Shown piece after piece: positions 1 to 6,006 of a stretch of DNA of 8,644 bases (its first letter is position 1; every line of letters begins with the position of its first letter). A program made the position numbers and the translations under genes. Where the stretch lies: positions 1-8,644 of the forward strand of contig JBBKWG010000036.1 in assembly GCA_037968835.1 (NCBI GenBank), read 5' to 3'. The notes beneath the pieces were generated by a model. The model had not been told where the DNA came from. It made no database searches and saw nothing but the letters and a program-made list of their open reading frames with translations. This stretch comes from JBBKWG01 sp037968835. Its GTDB lineage: Bacteria; Pseudomonadota; Alphaproteobacteria; Rhodobacterales; Rhodobacteraceae.

Positions 1-126
1 CAGCCGGGAGAGCCGGGCAGCGTGGGGGGAATGTCAGGCGGAAGCGGCGGTAAAGACTATGTCTTGAAAGCCCGCATATTGCGAAGTAATGTCGCGACAT
101 CAGGATCTAGGGTCAGGACCCATTGA
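1..126 (+). pseudogene. 3' end of an upstream open frame, apparently truncated by IS insertion
   Basis: Frame 1 is open from the window edge to a TGA at 124-126, which lies inside the insertion sequence; the other two forward frames close by about position 66. The translation is glycine-rich early (GGMSGGSGG), followed by KDYVLKARILRSNVATSGS, which reads like real protein rather than random frame. If the IS (110-941) and one TA copy are removed, the frame continues seamlessly across the junction (109 joined to 944) as SREKKING and stops at a TAA at 964-966. The insertion therefore seems to have replaced the last eight residues with RVRTH. I do not recognise the family and the start is outside the window. 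It could still be a chance open frame, since only about 36 codons are visible. Confidence 0.35.
110..123 (+). repeat. Left terminal inverted repeat of the IS
   Basis: GGGTCAGGACCCAT. It matches the reverse complement of 928-941 at 13 of 14 positions; the single mismatch is at position 11 of the repeat. The TA immediately outside (108-109) is the presumed target duplication. Confidence 0.85.
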
Positions 127-145
127 TTTTGTGTTGAACATCTGA

Positions 146-173
146 ATCACTGCTCTGGAAATGGAGCAGTGAT
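146..173 (+). promoter_or_regulatory. Perfect 10-bp hairpin abutting the transposase start codon
   Basis: ATCACTGCTC (146-155) and GAGCAGTGAT (164-173) are exact inverted repeats separated by an 8-nt loop, and the ATG begins at 174. The likely ribosome binding sequence GGAG (163-166) lies at the loop/stem border with three of its bases in the stem. In mRNA this would restrict ribosome access. Similar start-site hairpins in other insertion sequences (for example IS10 and IS50) limit translation from read-through transcripts; applying that role here is inference. Confidence 0.6.
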
Positions 174-545
174 ATGAGTGATCTATTCTGGCTGACCGAC
201 GTTCAAATGGCGCGCATTGAACCCTTCTTTCCGAAGTCTCATGGTAAGCCTCGCGTCGATGATCGACGTGTAATGAGTGGTATAATATTCATCAATCGTA
301 ATGGCTTGCGTTGGCGTGATGCGCCTTCGGAATATGGCCCGCCAAAGACGCTCTACAATCGTTGGAAGCGCTGGAGCGACAAAGGTGTGTTTGCGCGGAT
401 GTTGTTGGAAATGTCTGATCAAAGCGAGACGACCGACACCCTCATGATCGATGCAACGCACCTCAAAACGCACAGAACGGCCTCAAGCTTGAGGCTAAAA
501 AAGGGGGCCGTGGACGCCTCATTGGGCGTACAAAAGGCGGGATGA
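174..545 (+). CDS. IS5-family transposase OrfA (N-terminal part)
   Basis: A 123-residue product containing the N-terminal DUF4096-like region of IS5/IS427 transposases (opening LTDVQMARIEPFFP; the GLRWRDAPSEYGPP block around residues 44-57) and the first catalytic aspartate in LMIDATHLK (D93). It starts at ATG 174 behind GGAG at 163-166, inside the preceding hairpin. The ordinary-frame product ends at the TGA at 543-545, after a tail (GAVDASLGVQKAG) that does not fit the family. That change of character begins exactly at the A AAA AAG heptamer at 497-503, where a -1 shift restores the family sequence. OrfA alone has only one of the three DDE residues, so it cannot catalyse transposition. In related elements such products may bind ends or regulate. 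Confidence 0.9.
   Translation: MSDLFWLTDVQMARIEPFFPKSHGKPRVDDRRVMSGIIFINRNGLRWRDAPSEYGPPKTLYNRWKRWSDKGVFARMLLEMSDQSETTDTLMIDATHLKTHRTASSLRLKKGAVDASLGVQKAG
497..503 (+). other. Programmed -1 ribosomal frameshift site (A AAA AAG)
   Basis: The heptamer is correctly phased: its first A is the third base of the CTA codon at 495-497, followed by AAA (498-500) and AAG (501-503). A -1 slip makes the next codons GGG GGC CGT GGA and gives KKGGRGRLIGRTKGG, running directly into OrfB at 542. This is the conserved block expected in IS427-group transposases, whereas the unshifted reading loses it. The fused protein has 252 residues with D93, D170 and E215 as the DDE triad. The same heptamer drives frameshifting in E. 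coli dnaX. Confidence 0.8.
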
Positions 546-931
546 ACTCCAAATTACACACCGTCACAGATGCAGCGGGGCGGCCAATCCGGATGTTCCT
601 GAGCGCGGGGCAAACGAGTGATTACATCGGCGCGCGGGCGCTGCTTGGGGCACTTCCAAAAGCCAAACACATGCTGGCGGATCGCGGTTACGATGCAAAC
701 TGGTATCGCGAGGAGCTTGAAAATAAAGGAATTACACCGTGCATCCCATCGCGAAAGGGCCGTAAAAAGCCGATACCTCACGATGCTATCCGCTATCGTC
801 AACGCCACAAGATTGAAAACGCTTTTGCCCGCCTCAAAGACTGGCGGCGCGTTGCAACACGCTATGATCGATGTCCAAAAGTCTTCCTATCAGCCTGCGC
901 ACTCGCAGCCGTTGTCATGTTCTGGTTATGA
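542..931 (+). CDS. IS5-family transposase OrfB (C-terminal catalytic part)
   Basis: A 129-residue open frame overlapping the OrfA stop by ATGA (542-545). It carries the rest of the IS5-type RNase H-like fold: MNSKLHTVTDAAGRPIRMFL, then LADRGYDANWY with the second catalytic aspartate (D47 of this frame), then the glutamate in KIENAFARLKDWRRVATRYD (E92). It lacks the first aspartate, so it is most likely made as the C-terminal part of a 252-residue OrfAB fusion through the frameshift at 497-503; independent initiation at the overlapping ATG is also possible. The stop codon overlaps the right inverted repeat, as is common in compact IS elements. No inactivating stop or gap is seen. Confidence 0.9.
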   Translation: MNSKLHTVTDAAGRPIRMFLSAGQTSDYIGARALLGALPKAKHMLADRGYDANWYREELENKGITPCIPSRKGRKKPIPHDAIRYRQRHKIENAFARLKDWRRVATRYDRCPKVFLSACALAAVVMFWL

Positions 932-941
932 GTCCTGACCC
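928..941 (+). repeat. Right terminal inverted repeat of the IS
   Basis: ATGAGTCCTGACCC, whose reverse complement is GGGTCAGGACTCAT and pairs with the left end at 13 of 14 positions. It includes the stop codon of OrfB (929-931) and is followed by the second TA copy (942-943). Confidence 0.85.
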
Positions 942-1021
942 TAGAGAGAAAAAAATTAATGGTTAAAGTGAGCGTGACTGTATCTGCCGGGTGTGCGGCA
1001 GGAAATTGGATTGGGTCGAAC

Positions 1022-1597
1022 ATGAAGAATATCATTCTTGCAGCCACGCTTTTGCTGGCTCAGCCGCTTCACGCAGCGACTTCGGCGAATATTGATCTCG
1101 ATTTGACGTTTGATCGCGAGTTCTTTCAAACGGTCTATGACGAGGAAGCGGCTGACACTTTTGACTTTGTCTACGATGGAGCGCCCTACGGATTTTCGGG
1201 ACCCTTCAGCGGTTTTCAGTCCGGAAACTCCACGACAGTCAGTTTCACACTGACCGACGATGGTGGCACATTTAGTGTTAGCAACTGCGTCTTCGCTGGA
1301 CTCGATTGCAATATGGAATTCGCAGAACTGAAACCTGATGGATCCAGGCTTTCGATTTGGGGCTTCGAAGAAAACAGCTTCAGCTTCGATTTTCTGAAGG
1401 GAACGGCGCTTTATTATCAGGATGGGCCGGGCGTTCGGACCGTCAAGGGTTCGTATGAGTTCTACGGCGCAGAATTCTTGATTGCTTCGCCTTCAAATCA
1501 AGAACTTCTCGTCGTCCCTCTGCCGGCCTCTGGCTTGCTATTAATGGCTGGCCTCCTTGCCGCTGGTTTCGGCGCAAGGCGATTCCGTCGCTCGTAA
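1022..1597 (+). CDS. Secreted VPLPA-CTERM sorting domain protein
   Basis: A 191-residue protein from ATG 1022. An upstream in-frame ATG exists at 959, but starting at 1022 gives a typical signal peptide (MKNIILAATLLLAQPLHA, cleavage probably after A18), so I prefer it; no strong ribosome binding site is seen for either. The mature part is acidic and rich in Gly, Ser and Phe, with two cysteines close together (C89, C96) that could form a disulfide. The C-terminus is a tripartite sorting tail: VPLPA at 165-169, a hydrophobic stretch (GLLLMAGLLAAGFG) and a basic end (RRFRRS). Such tails are recognised by exosortases in bacteria making exopolysaccharide, which export and process the protein at the inner membrane; no exosortase is in this window. 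The middle domain is unrecognised. An IS sits about 80 bp upstream and may affect expression. Confidence 0.85.
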   Translation: MKNIILAATLLLAQPLHAATSANIDLDLTFDREFFQTVYDEEAADTFDFVYDGAPYGFSGPFSGFQSGNSTTVSFTLTDDGGTFSVSNCVFAGLDCNMEFAELKPDGSRLSIWGFEENSFSFDFLKGTALYYQDGPGVRTVKGSYEFYGAEFLIASPSNQELLVVPLPASGLLLMAGLLAAGFGARRFRRS

Positions 1598-1629
1598 GCT
1601 AATTCGCAACAAAGCTAGGAAACCTTATC

Positions 1630-1666
1630 GGTTCACCAATCGCGTCAGGCGTCGATTTGGTGAACC
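1630..1666 (-). terminator. 10-bp inverted repeat next to tRNA-Thr; possible bidirectional terminator
   Basis: GGTTCACCAA (1630-1639) and TTGGTGAACC (1657-1666) are exact inverted repeats, and three further inner pairs (1640-1642 with 1653-1655) form after a one-base bulge. The repeat begins at the base next to the CCA end of the tRNA, so in the minus-strand transcript it follows the mature 3' end directly. It also lies 33 bp after the VPLPA-CTERM gene stop, so it could serve both. Neither side has a strong T-run, so an intrinsic terminator is only probable; a processing signal is an alternative. Confidence 0.45.
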
Positions 1667-1741
<75 letters not shown>

Positions 1742-1760
1742 CCTGTCGCTGGACGAGCGC

Positions 1761-1789
1761 GGGATAAAGCCAATCGGTCCCCCGCGCAA
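1761..1789 (-). promoter_or_regulatory. Candidate promoter of tRNA-Thr
   Basis: On the minus strand, TTGCGC (plus 1784-1789) and TATCCC (plus 1761-1766) are separated by 17 nt. This would place the transcription start about a dozen bases ahead of the tRNA 5' end. The -10 is a weak match to the sigma-70 consensus; the call rests on spacing and position. Confidence 0.4.
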
Positions 1790-1832
1790 GCGCAATCTGG
1801 ACGGTTTTTCCCCGCTGCGCTAAGCAGACGAC

Positions 1833-1982
1833 ATGAACGACAAATCCGCCTCGCGTCCACCTAACAAGGCCCCGTTGTCGCGGGAAGAGCGGTTGAAAGC
1901 GGCGTTGAAAGCCAATCTCCAGCGGCGTAAGGCACAAGCGCGGGCGCGCAAAGCGAACGAAAAAGATAACGAGGCAGGCTGA
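1833..1982 (+). CDS. Small basic protein upstream of murA (hypothetical, 49 aa)
   Basis: ATG 1833 opens a 49-residue frame ending with TGA 1980-1982, only 3 bp before murA. The product begins with a short polar segment (MNDKSASRPPNKAPLS) and continues with REERLKAALKANLQRRKAQARARK, a highly basic, alanine/leucine-patterned stretch expected to form one amphipathic helix, followed by an acidic end. There is no signal peptide or membrane segment. I recall similar short ORFs with a 'RLKAALKANL.RRKAQARAR' core at this place in other Rhodobacteraceae, but the function is not known and this was not checked. No clear ribosome binding site precedes the ATG. Close spacing implies co-transcription with murA; nucleic-acid or ribosome binding is a guess from charge only. 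Confidence 0.7.
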   Translation: MNDKSASRPPNKAPLSREERLKAALKANLQRRKAQARARKANEKDNEAG

Positions 1983-1985
1983 GCA

Positions 1986-3251
1986 ATGGATTCCATCATC
2001 GTCAAGGGCGGCACCGAGTTGCATGGTGCCATACCCATCGCGGGGGCGAAGAACGCCTGCCTTGCTCTCATGCCAGCGACACTTCTGACCGAAGAGACGC
2101 TGACGCTGACCAACGCGCCGCGCCTGTCGGACATCGCGACGATGAGAACCCTTCTGCAATCGCTCGGCGCGGAAATTTCGCTTCTCCAGGAAGGGCGCGT
2201 CATCGCAATGTCATCTCACGGTCCGACCTCGGCTCACGCGGATTACGACATCGTGCGGAAAATGCGGGCGTCGAACCTGGTCCTTGGCCCGCTTCTCGCG
2301 CGCGAAGGTCACGCTGTTGTGTCGTTGCCGGGCGGCTGCGCAATCGGCGCGCGTCCAATGGATATCCATATCCACGCACTTGAAGCGATGGGTGCGGAGA
2401 TAGAATTGAAAGACGGCTATCTGCATGCAACGACGAACGGCGGTCTGAAGGGCGCGATAATTCCGCTCCGCTTCGCATCGGTCGGCGCGACCGAGAACGT
2501 GTTGATGGCCGCGACGCTCGCAAAGGGCACAACCGTCATCGAAAATGCCGCCCGCGAGCCCGAGATCGTCGATCTTGCGGCATGTCTGCGAAAAATGGGC
2601 GCCGAGATCGACGGCGAAGGAACGTCGCGGATCGAGATTCAGGGGGTCGACCGCTTGCACGGCGCAACGCACCCTGTCGTCACAGACCGGATTGAGCTTG
2701 GCACCTATATGCTCGCCCCCGTTATCGCAGGCGGCGAGGTGGAGTGCATTGGCGGCCGCCTCGACCTCGTGTCCGCTTTCGCAGAGAGACTCGAAGCGGC
2801 GGGAGTATCGATCACCGAAACGGATCGGGGCCTGAAAGTTGCGCGCAAGAATGGCACGCCGCAGGCTGTGGATGTCAGAACCGAAGTGTTCCCGGGCTTC
2901 CCCACGGACCTTCAGGCGCAGATGATGGCGATGCTCTGCACTGCCAACGGCACGAGCCACCTAGAAGAAACCATCTTCGAGAACCGCTTCATGCATGCCC
3001 CCGAACTTTTGCGTATGGGCGCGCAGATCGACGTTCACGGCGGCACAGCCACTGTTACCGGTATCGACAGACTGAAAGGCGCGCCCGTCATGGCGACCGA
3101 TCTGCGCGCATCGGTTTCGCTGATCCTCGCTGGCCTCGCCGCAGAGGGCGAAACACTTGTCAGCCGGGTCTATCATCTGGACCGCGGATATGAGCATGTC
3201 GAAGACAAGCTGAGTGCGGTTGGCGCAAAAATTGAACGGGTGGCAATCTGA
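1986..3251 (+). CDS. murA: UDP-N-acetylglucosamine 1-carboxyvinyltransferase MurA
   Basis: A cytoplasmic enzyme that transfers enolpyruvate from phosphoenolpyruvate to UDP-GlcNAc, the first committed step of peptidoglycan synthesis and the target of fosfomycin. The 421-residue length matches the family. Conserved elements are K22-N23 in IAGAKNACL, R91 in the RKMRASNLVLGPLLAR block, the catalytic-loop cysteine C118 in SLPGGCAIGARPMDIHI, D308 in VFPGFPTDLQ and R400 in DRGYEHVEDKL. From the cysteine onward these sit three residues after the E. coli numbering (C115, D305, R397). The retained cysteine predicts fosfomycin sensitivity at the target level. It follows the small basic ORF by 3 bp, and its TGA shares one base with the ATG of the DUF2948 gene, which suggests translational coupling. 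Confidence 0.98.
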   Translation: MDSIIVKGGTELHGAIPIAGAKNACLALMPATLLTEETLTLTNAPRLSDIATMRTLLQSLGAEISLLQEGRVIAMSSHGPTSAHADYDIVRKMRASNLVLGPLLAREGHAVVSLPGGCAIGARPMDIHIHALEAMGAEIELKDGYLHATTNGGLKGAIIPLRFASVGATENVLMAATLAKGTTVIENAAREPEIVDLAACLRKMGAEIDGEGTSRIEIQGVDRLHGATHPVVTDRIELGTYMLAPVIAGGEVECIGGRLDLVSAFAERLEAAGVSITETDRGLKVARKNGTPQAVDVRTEVFPGFPTDLQAQMMAMLCTANGTSHLEETIFENRFMHAPELLRMGAQIDVHGGTATVTGIDRLKGAPVMATDLRASVSLILAGLAAEGETLVSRVYHLDRGYEHVEDKLSAVGAKIERVAI

Positions 3252-3730
3252 TGTCCGAAGATGCACGGTTTGAAGATGCGGTCGACCAACCGCTTCGCCT
3301 GAAGGCGATGGAGTCCGATGAAGTTCCGGTCATCGCATCGCTCCTGCAAGACTCGGTTTTTCCGATCTCGGAAATGACTTGGGACCGCCGCCGCCGACGC
3401 TTTGCACTACTGGTGAACCGCTTTCGGTGGGAGGACAAACCGCTGGCTGAACGTCTTGGACGCCCGTTCGAGCGGGTGCAGTCGGTCATTGCCATCGAAG
3501 ACGTCATCAACGTTTCGACCCAAGGCATCGACCGCGCCGACAAGGGTACGATCCTGTCGCTTCTGACGCTTGAATTCCAGCCTGATGACGATGGCACTGG
3601 TCGCGTTGTCCTGACGCTTGCGGGCGACGGAGCCATTGCGATTGACGTCGAAACGCTGGAATTGACATTGCGTGATGTGACACGTCCCTACATCGCCCCT
3701 TCGCGCAAAGCCCCCGATCACCGCGCTTGA
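3251..3730 (+). CDS. DUF2948 family protein
   Basis: A 159-residue, probably cytoplasmic protein of the alphaproteobacterial DUF2948 family, recognised from the pattern LRLKAMESDEVPVIASLLQD, then TWDRRRRRFALLVNRFRWED and a C-terminal LTLAGDGAIAIDVETLEL segment. The family usually sits between murA and hisD in Rhodobacteraceae, as here. No signal peptide, membrane helix or catalytic motif is visible and the family function is not known to me. A patch of five consecutive arginines (in WDRRRRRF) lies about residues 46-50. The start ATG 3251 overlaps the murA stop by one base (TGATG), so it is probably translated by reinitiation. A 45-bp gap with a good AAGGAG separates it from hisD. Confidence 0.85.
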   Translation: MSEDARFEDAVDQPLRLKAMESDEVPVIASLLQDSVFPISEMTWDRRRRRFALLVNRFRWEDKPLAERLGRPFERVQSVIAIEDVINVSTQGIDRADKGTILSLLTLEFQPDDDGTGRVVLTLAGDGAIAIDVETLELTLRDVTRPYIAPSRKAPDHRA

Positions 3731-3775
3731 GGGAATAAGAGTCCGTCGCTATGTCGGGCGCGAAGGAGTCTGGCC

Positions 3776-5083
3776 ATGCCGCAGTTTCTCGACACCGGTG
3801 ACGAAGATTTCGAAGATCGGTTCGCGGCACTTCTGACGATGAAGCGCGAGGACGCACCCGACGTCGACGACACCGTTGCTGCGATCATCGCCGATGTGCG
3901 GCAACGTGGCGATGCCGCGTTGATCGAACTTACCGCGAAATTCGACCGTCTGGACCTCACGCCCGAAACGCTCGCTTTCACGCCCGAGGAAATCGACGCC
4001 GCCATCGCAAATATCGACCCAGCCGACCGTGAAGCGCTCGAACTCGCTGCCGCGCGCATCGGCGCGTATCACAGACGCCAGATGCCGGAAAACCAAAGCT
4101 GGACCGAAAAATCCGGCGCAACGCTGGGGTGGCGGTGGGGTCCGGTGTCGGCGGCCGGTCTTTACGTGCCGGGCGGTCTCGCCTCTTATCCCTCGTCGGT
4201 GCTGATGAATGCCATCCCGGCCCGCGTCGCAGGCGTCAAGCGGCTGGTGGTAACTGCGCCGACACCGGATGGAAAATTCAATCCGCTGGTGCTGCTGGCC
4301 GCCGATCTGGCGGGCGTTGATACGGTCTATCGGATCGGTGGGGCGCAGGCGATCGCGGCACTCGCCTATGGCACCGAAACCATCCGACCCGTGGACAAGA
4401 TCACTGGACCCGGCAATGCCTACGTTGCGGCGGCCAAGCGCCGCGTTTTCGGGCGCGTGGGCATCGACATGATAGCGGGGCCGTCGGAAATTCTTGTCAT
4501 TGCGGACGCTGATAACGACCCCGACTGGGTGGCGCTTGATCTGCTAAGTCAGGCAGAGCACGACGAGAGCGCCCAGTCGATCCTAATCACCACGGACAAC
4601 GCGTTTGGTCAGGAAGTCGCCCGCGCCGTCGAGTTGCGGCTGGAAACGCTTGAGCGCCGTGCAATTGCCGGGGCAAGCTGGCGTGATTTCGGTGCCATCA
4701 TCACAGTAAACGACCTGGGCGAGGCGGCACTTTTGTGCGACGATATTGCGCCGGAGCATCTGGAACTCTGTGTCGCAGACCCCGACGCACTTGCTGTGAA
4801 CATCAACCACGCAGGCGCTATTTTCCTCGGCAAATGGACGCCCGAAGCTATCGGCGACTACGTTGGTGGCCCCAATCACGTTCTGCCCACGGCGCGCTCT
4901 GCGCGGTTCTCATCTGGCCTGAGCGTTCTCGATTTCTTGAAACGCACGACAATCGCGCGCATGACCCCCGGTACTCTCTCAGCGATCGGTCCTGCGGCGG
5001 AACGACTGGCCAGAAGCGAGGGGCTTGAAGCGCACGGACTTAGCGTGCGTGCCCGGCTAGACCTCATGAACGAACCTGACTGA
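3776..5083 (+). CDS. hisD: Histidinol dehydrogenase HisD
   Basis: A cytoplasmic zinc enzyme that oxidises L-histidinol to L-histidine in two NAD-dependent steps, the last reactions of histidine synthesis. The 435-residue length is normal. Visible family blocks: GPVSAAGLYVPGGLASYPSS (122-141), KITGPGNAYVAAAKR (208-222), and DMIAGPSEILVIAD (231-244). The zinc ligands appear as Q259 and H262 in LLSQAEHDESAQ, D361 in GDYVGGPNHVLPT and H420 in EGLEAHGLSVRARL. The catalytic pair is E327-H328 in DDIAPEHLEL. ATG 3776 is preceded by AAGGAG about 10 bases upstream. No other his genes are in view, so the pathway is dispersed, as is common in this group. It is followed by an unusually long non-coding stretch. 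Confidence 0.98.
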   Translation: MPQFLDTGDEDFEDRFAALLTMKREDAPDVDDTVAAIIADVRQRGDAALIELTAKFDRLDLTPETLAFTPEEIDAAIANIDPADREALELAAARIGAYHRRQMPENQSWTEKSGATLGWRWGPVSAAGLYVPGGLASYPSSVLMNAIPARVAGVKRLVVTAPTPDGKFNPLVLLAADLAGVDTVYRIGGAQAIAALAYGTETIRPVDKITGPGNAYVAAAKRRVFGRVGIDMIAGPSEILVIADADNDPDWVALDLLSQAEHDESAQSILITTDNAFGQEVARAVELRLETLERRAIAGASWRDFGAIITVNDLGEAALLCDDIAPEHLELCVADPDALAVNINHAGAIFLGKWTPEAIGDYVGGPNHVLPTARSARFSSGLSVLDFLKRTTIARMTPGTLSAIGPAAERLARSEGLEAHGLSVRARLDLMNEPD

Positions 5084-5522
5084 CGGTTTCACGGAGGCGA
5101 TGATTTTCTCCGGCACGGCGGCGGCTTGCGCCTCTACAAGCATCCAACGAGGAATTTCACCCGCTGATTTGCATGCTCCTAATTTCTGGGATGAGGCGTA
5201 GTTATGTCAGGCAATCGCGGAATGACCCATTTCGCCGCTAAAGACGGCGTGACGCCGATTGTCACACGCTGTGGGCAGGGCGAAGGGCAGCGGTCGCTTC
5301 CGCCAGTTGCGTGAACGTCCACGACACTTCGGCGTGGTAGGCGTGCGTGGGTTCTGTCCAAGCCGCGCCGAGCGGACCCCGGTCGAATAGTCGAAGCAAA
5401 ACCAACCCTGAAAATGATGTTTTTGTCTGCGATTTCAGGCGTCTTTGAGGGCAAAAAAGTCTGTGACGCTTCCCAGCCCCTTCCGCATTGCCACCCGCGC
5501 CGGTCTCGGCTAGCCAAGTCGG
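5084..5522. other. 439-bp intergenic region without a convincing gene; possible degenerate inserted repeat
   Basis: No frame on either strand gives a product I can recognise; the longest open frame (minus 5179-5517) is rich in Arg/Pro/Thr without family features. The stretch contains small palindromes: the motif CGCCG (5234-5238), CGGCG (5245-5249), CGCCG (5253-5257) allows two alternative stems, and TCGGCG (5329-5334) pairs with CGCCGA (5366-5371) across a 31-nt loop. A 33-codon frame at 5100-5201 begins only 2 nt after GGAGG, too close for an ordinary start. In related genomes I expect hisD and the UPF0262 gene to be close, so this may be a decayed mobile or dispersed repeat. That is inference. 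The UPF0262 promoter presumably lies in its last ~100 bp, but no clear hexamers are seen. Confidence 0.4.
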
Positions 5523-6002
5523 ATGAGCCGGATCATCAAGATAGACATCGACGACAGCGGGCTTCCACCGCCCACGCCGGAGATCGAGCAGGAGCGAAGG
5601 GTCGCAATATTCGACCTTCTTGAGGACAATTCGTTTGCACTCCCCAATCGCGACGACCGCGCTGCCAGTCCTGGACCCTATCGCCTGTTTCTAGCCATTC
5701 GCGAACGTCGGCTGGTTTTCGATCTCAAGACCGAGGCTGATGACGTGGCGGCGGAATTCCACCTGTCCCTCGGTCCTTTCCGGCAGGTGGTAAAGGACTA
5801 TTTTCAAATCTGCGAAAGCTATTTCGACGCGGTAAAGAAGCTTCCGCCCAGTCAGATCGAAGCAATCGACATGGCCCGACGCGGCATCCACAACGAAGGC
5901 GCCCGCGTCCTTCAAGAGCGGCTCGAAGGAAAGGCCGAGCTTGATATAGACACTGCCCGGCGTCTTTTCACGCTCATTTGCGTCCTTCACTTCGGAGGCT
6001 AG
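5523..6002 (+). CDS. UPF0262 family protein
   Basis: A 159-residue protein of the UPF0262 family, which as far as I know is largely alphaproteobacterial. Recognised from IKIDIDDSG near the start, TPEIEQERRVAIFDLLEDNSF (around residues 18-38), FDLKTEADDVAAEFHLSLGPFR (61-82) and IEAIDMARRGIHNEGARVLQ (112-131). It is predicted soluble, with no signal peptide or membrane helix. The function is unknown. The start at ATG 5523 has no clear ribosome binding site upstream but gives the N-terminus expected for the family. The stop is 4 bp before the TTG start of the phosphatase-like gene, and the end of this gene supplies that gene's GGAGG (5994-5998), so the two are almost certainly co-translated. This pairing ahead of infA is a usual arrangement in Rhodobacteraceae. 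Confidence 0.88.
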   Translation: MSRIIKIDIDDSGLPPPTPEIEQERRVAIFDLLEDNSFALPNRDDRAASPGPYRLFLAIRERRLVFDLKTEADDVAAEFHLSLGPFRQVVKDYFQICESYFDAVKKLPPSQIEAIDMARRGIHNEGARVLQERLEGKAELDIDTARRLFTLICVLHFGG

Positions 6003-6006
6003 ATTT

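Larger units (their letters stand above)
110..941 (+). mobile_element. Insertion sequence, IS5 family (IS427-like group), 832 bp
   Basis: The element is bounded by terminal inverted repeats at 110-123 and 928-941 that match at 13 of 14 positions (GGGTCAGGACCCAT against GGGTCAGGACTCAT). Each end is flanked by CTAG, consistent with duplication of a TA dinucleotide (108-109 and 942-943) at a C-TA-G target, as is usual for the IS427 group. It encodes a two-frame DDE transposase with a programmed -1 frameshift site. Size, ends and coding layout are all intact, so it looks functional. The exact IS name cannot be assigned without a database. Confidence 0.9.

Noticed and set aside
984..1001. CTGCCG/CGGCAG hairpin upstream of the VPLPA-CTERM gene as a terminator
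   Set aside because: The stem is only 6 bp with no following T-run, so it cannot be supported as a terminator.
2211..2960. 249-codon minus-strand open frame inside murA
   Set aside because: It is antisense to a fully conserved murA; long shadow frames are expected in GC-rich codon-biased DNA.
5100..5201. 33-codon frame after hisD preceded by GGAGG
   Set aside because: The GGAGG is only 2 nt from the ATG, the product resembles nothing known to me, and it ends in the non-coding stretch.
5462..5490. TGTGAC...GCATTG as a promoter for the UPF0262 operon
   Set aside because: The spacing is 17 nt but the -10 hexamer match is too poor to support a call.
5179..5517. 112-codon minus-strand frame in the hisD-UPF0262 gap
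   Set aside because: Composition is Arg/Pro/Thr-rich with no recognisable motif or ribosome binding site; more likely chance coding in GC-rich non-coding DNA.
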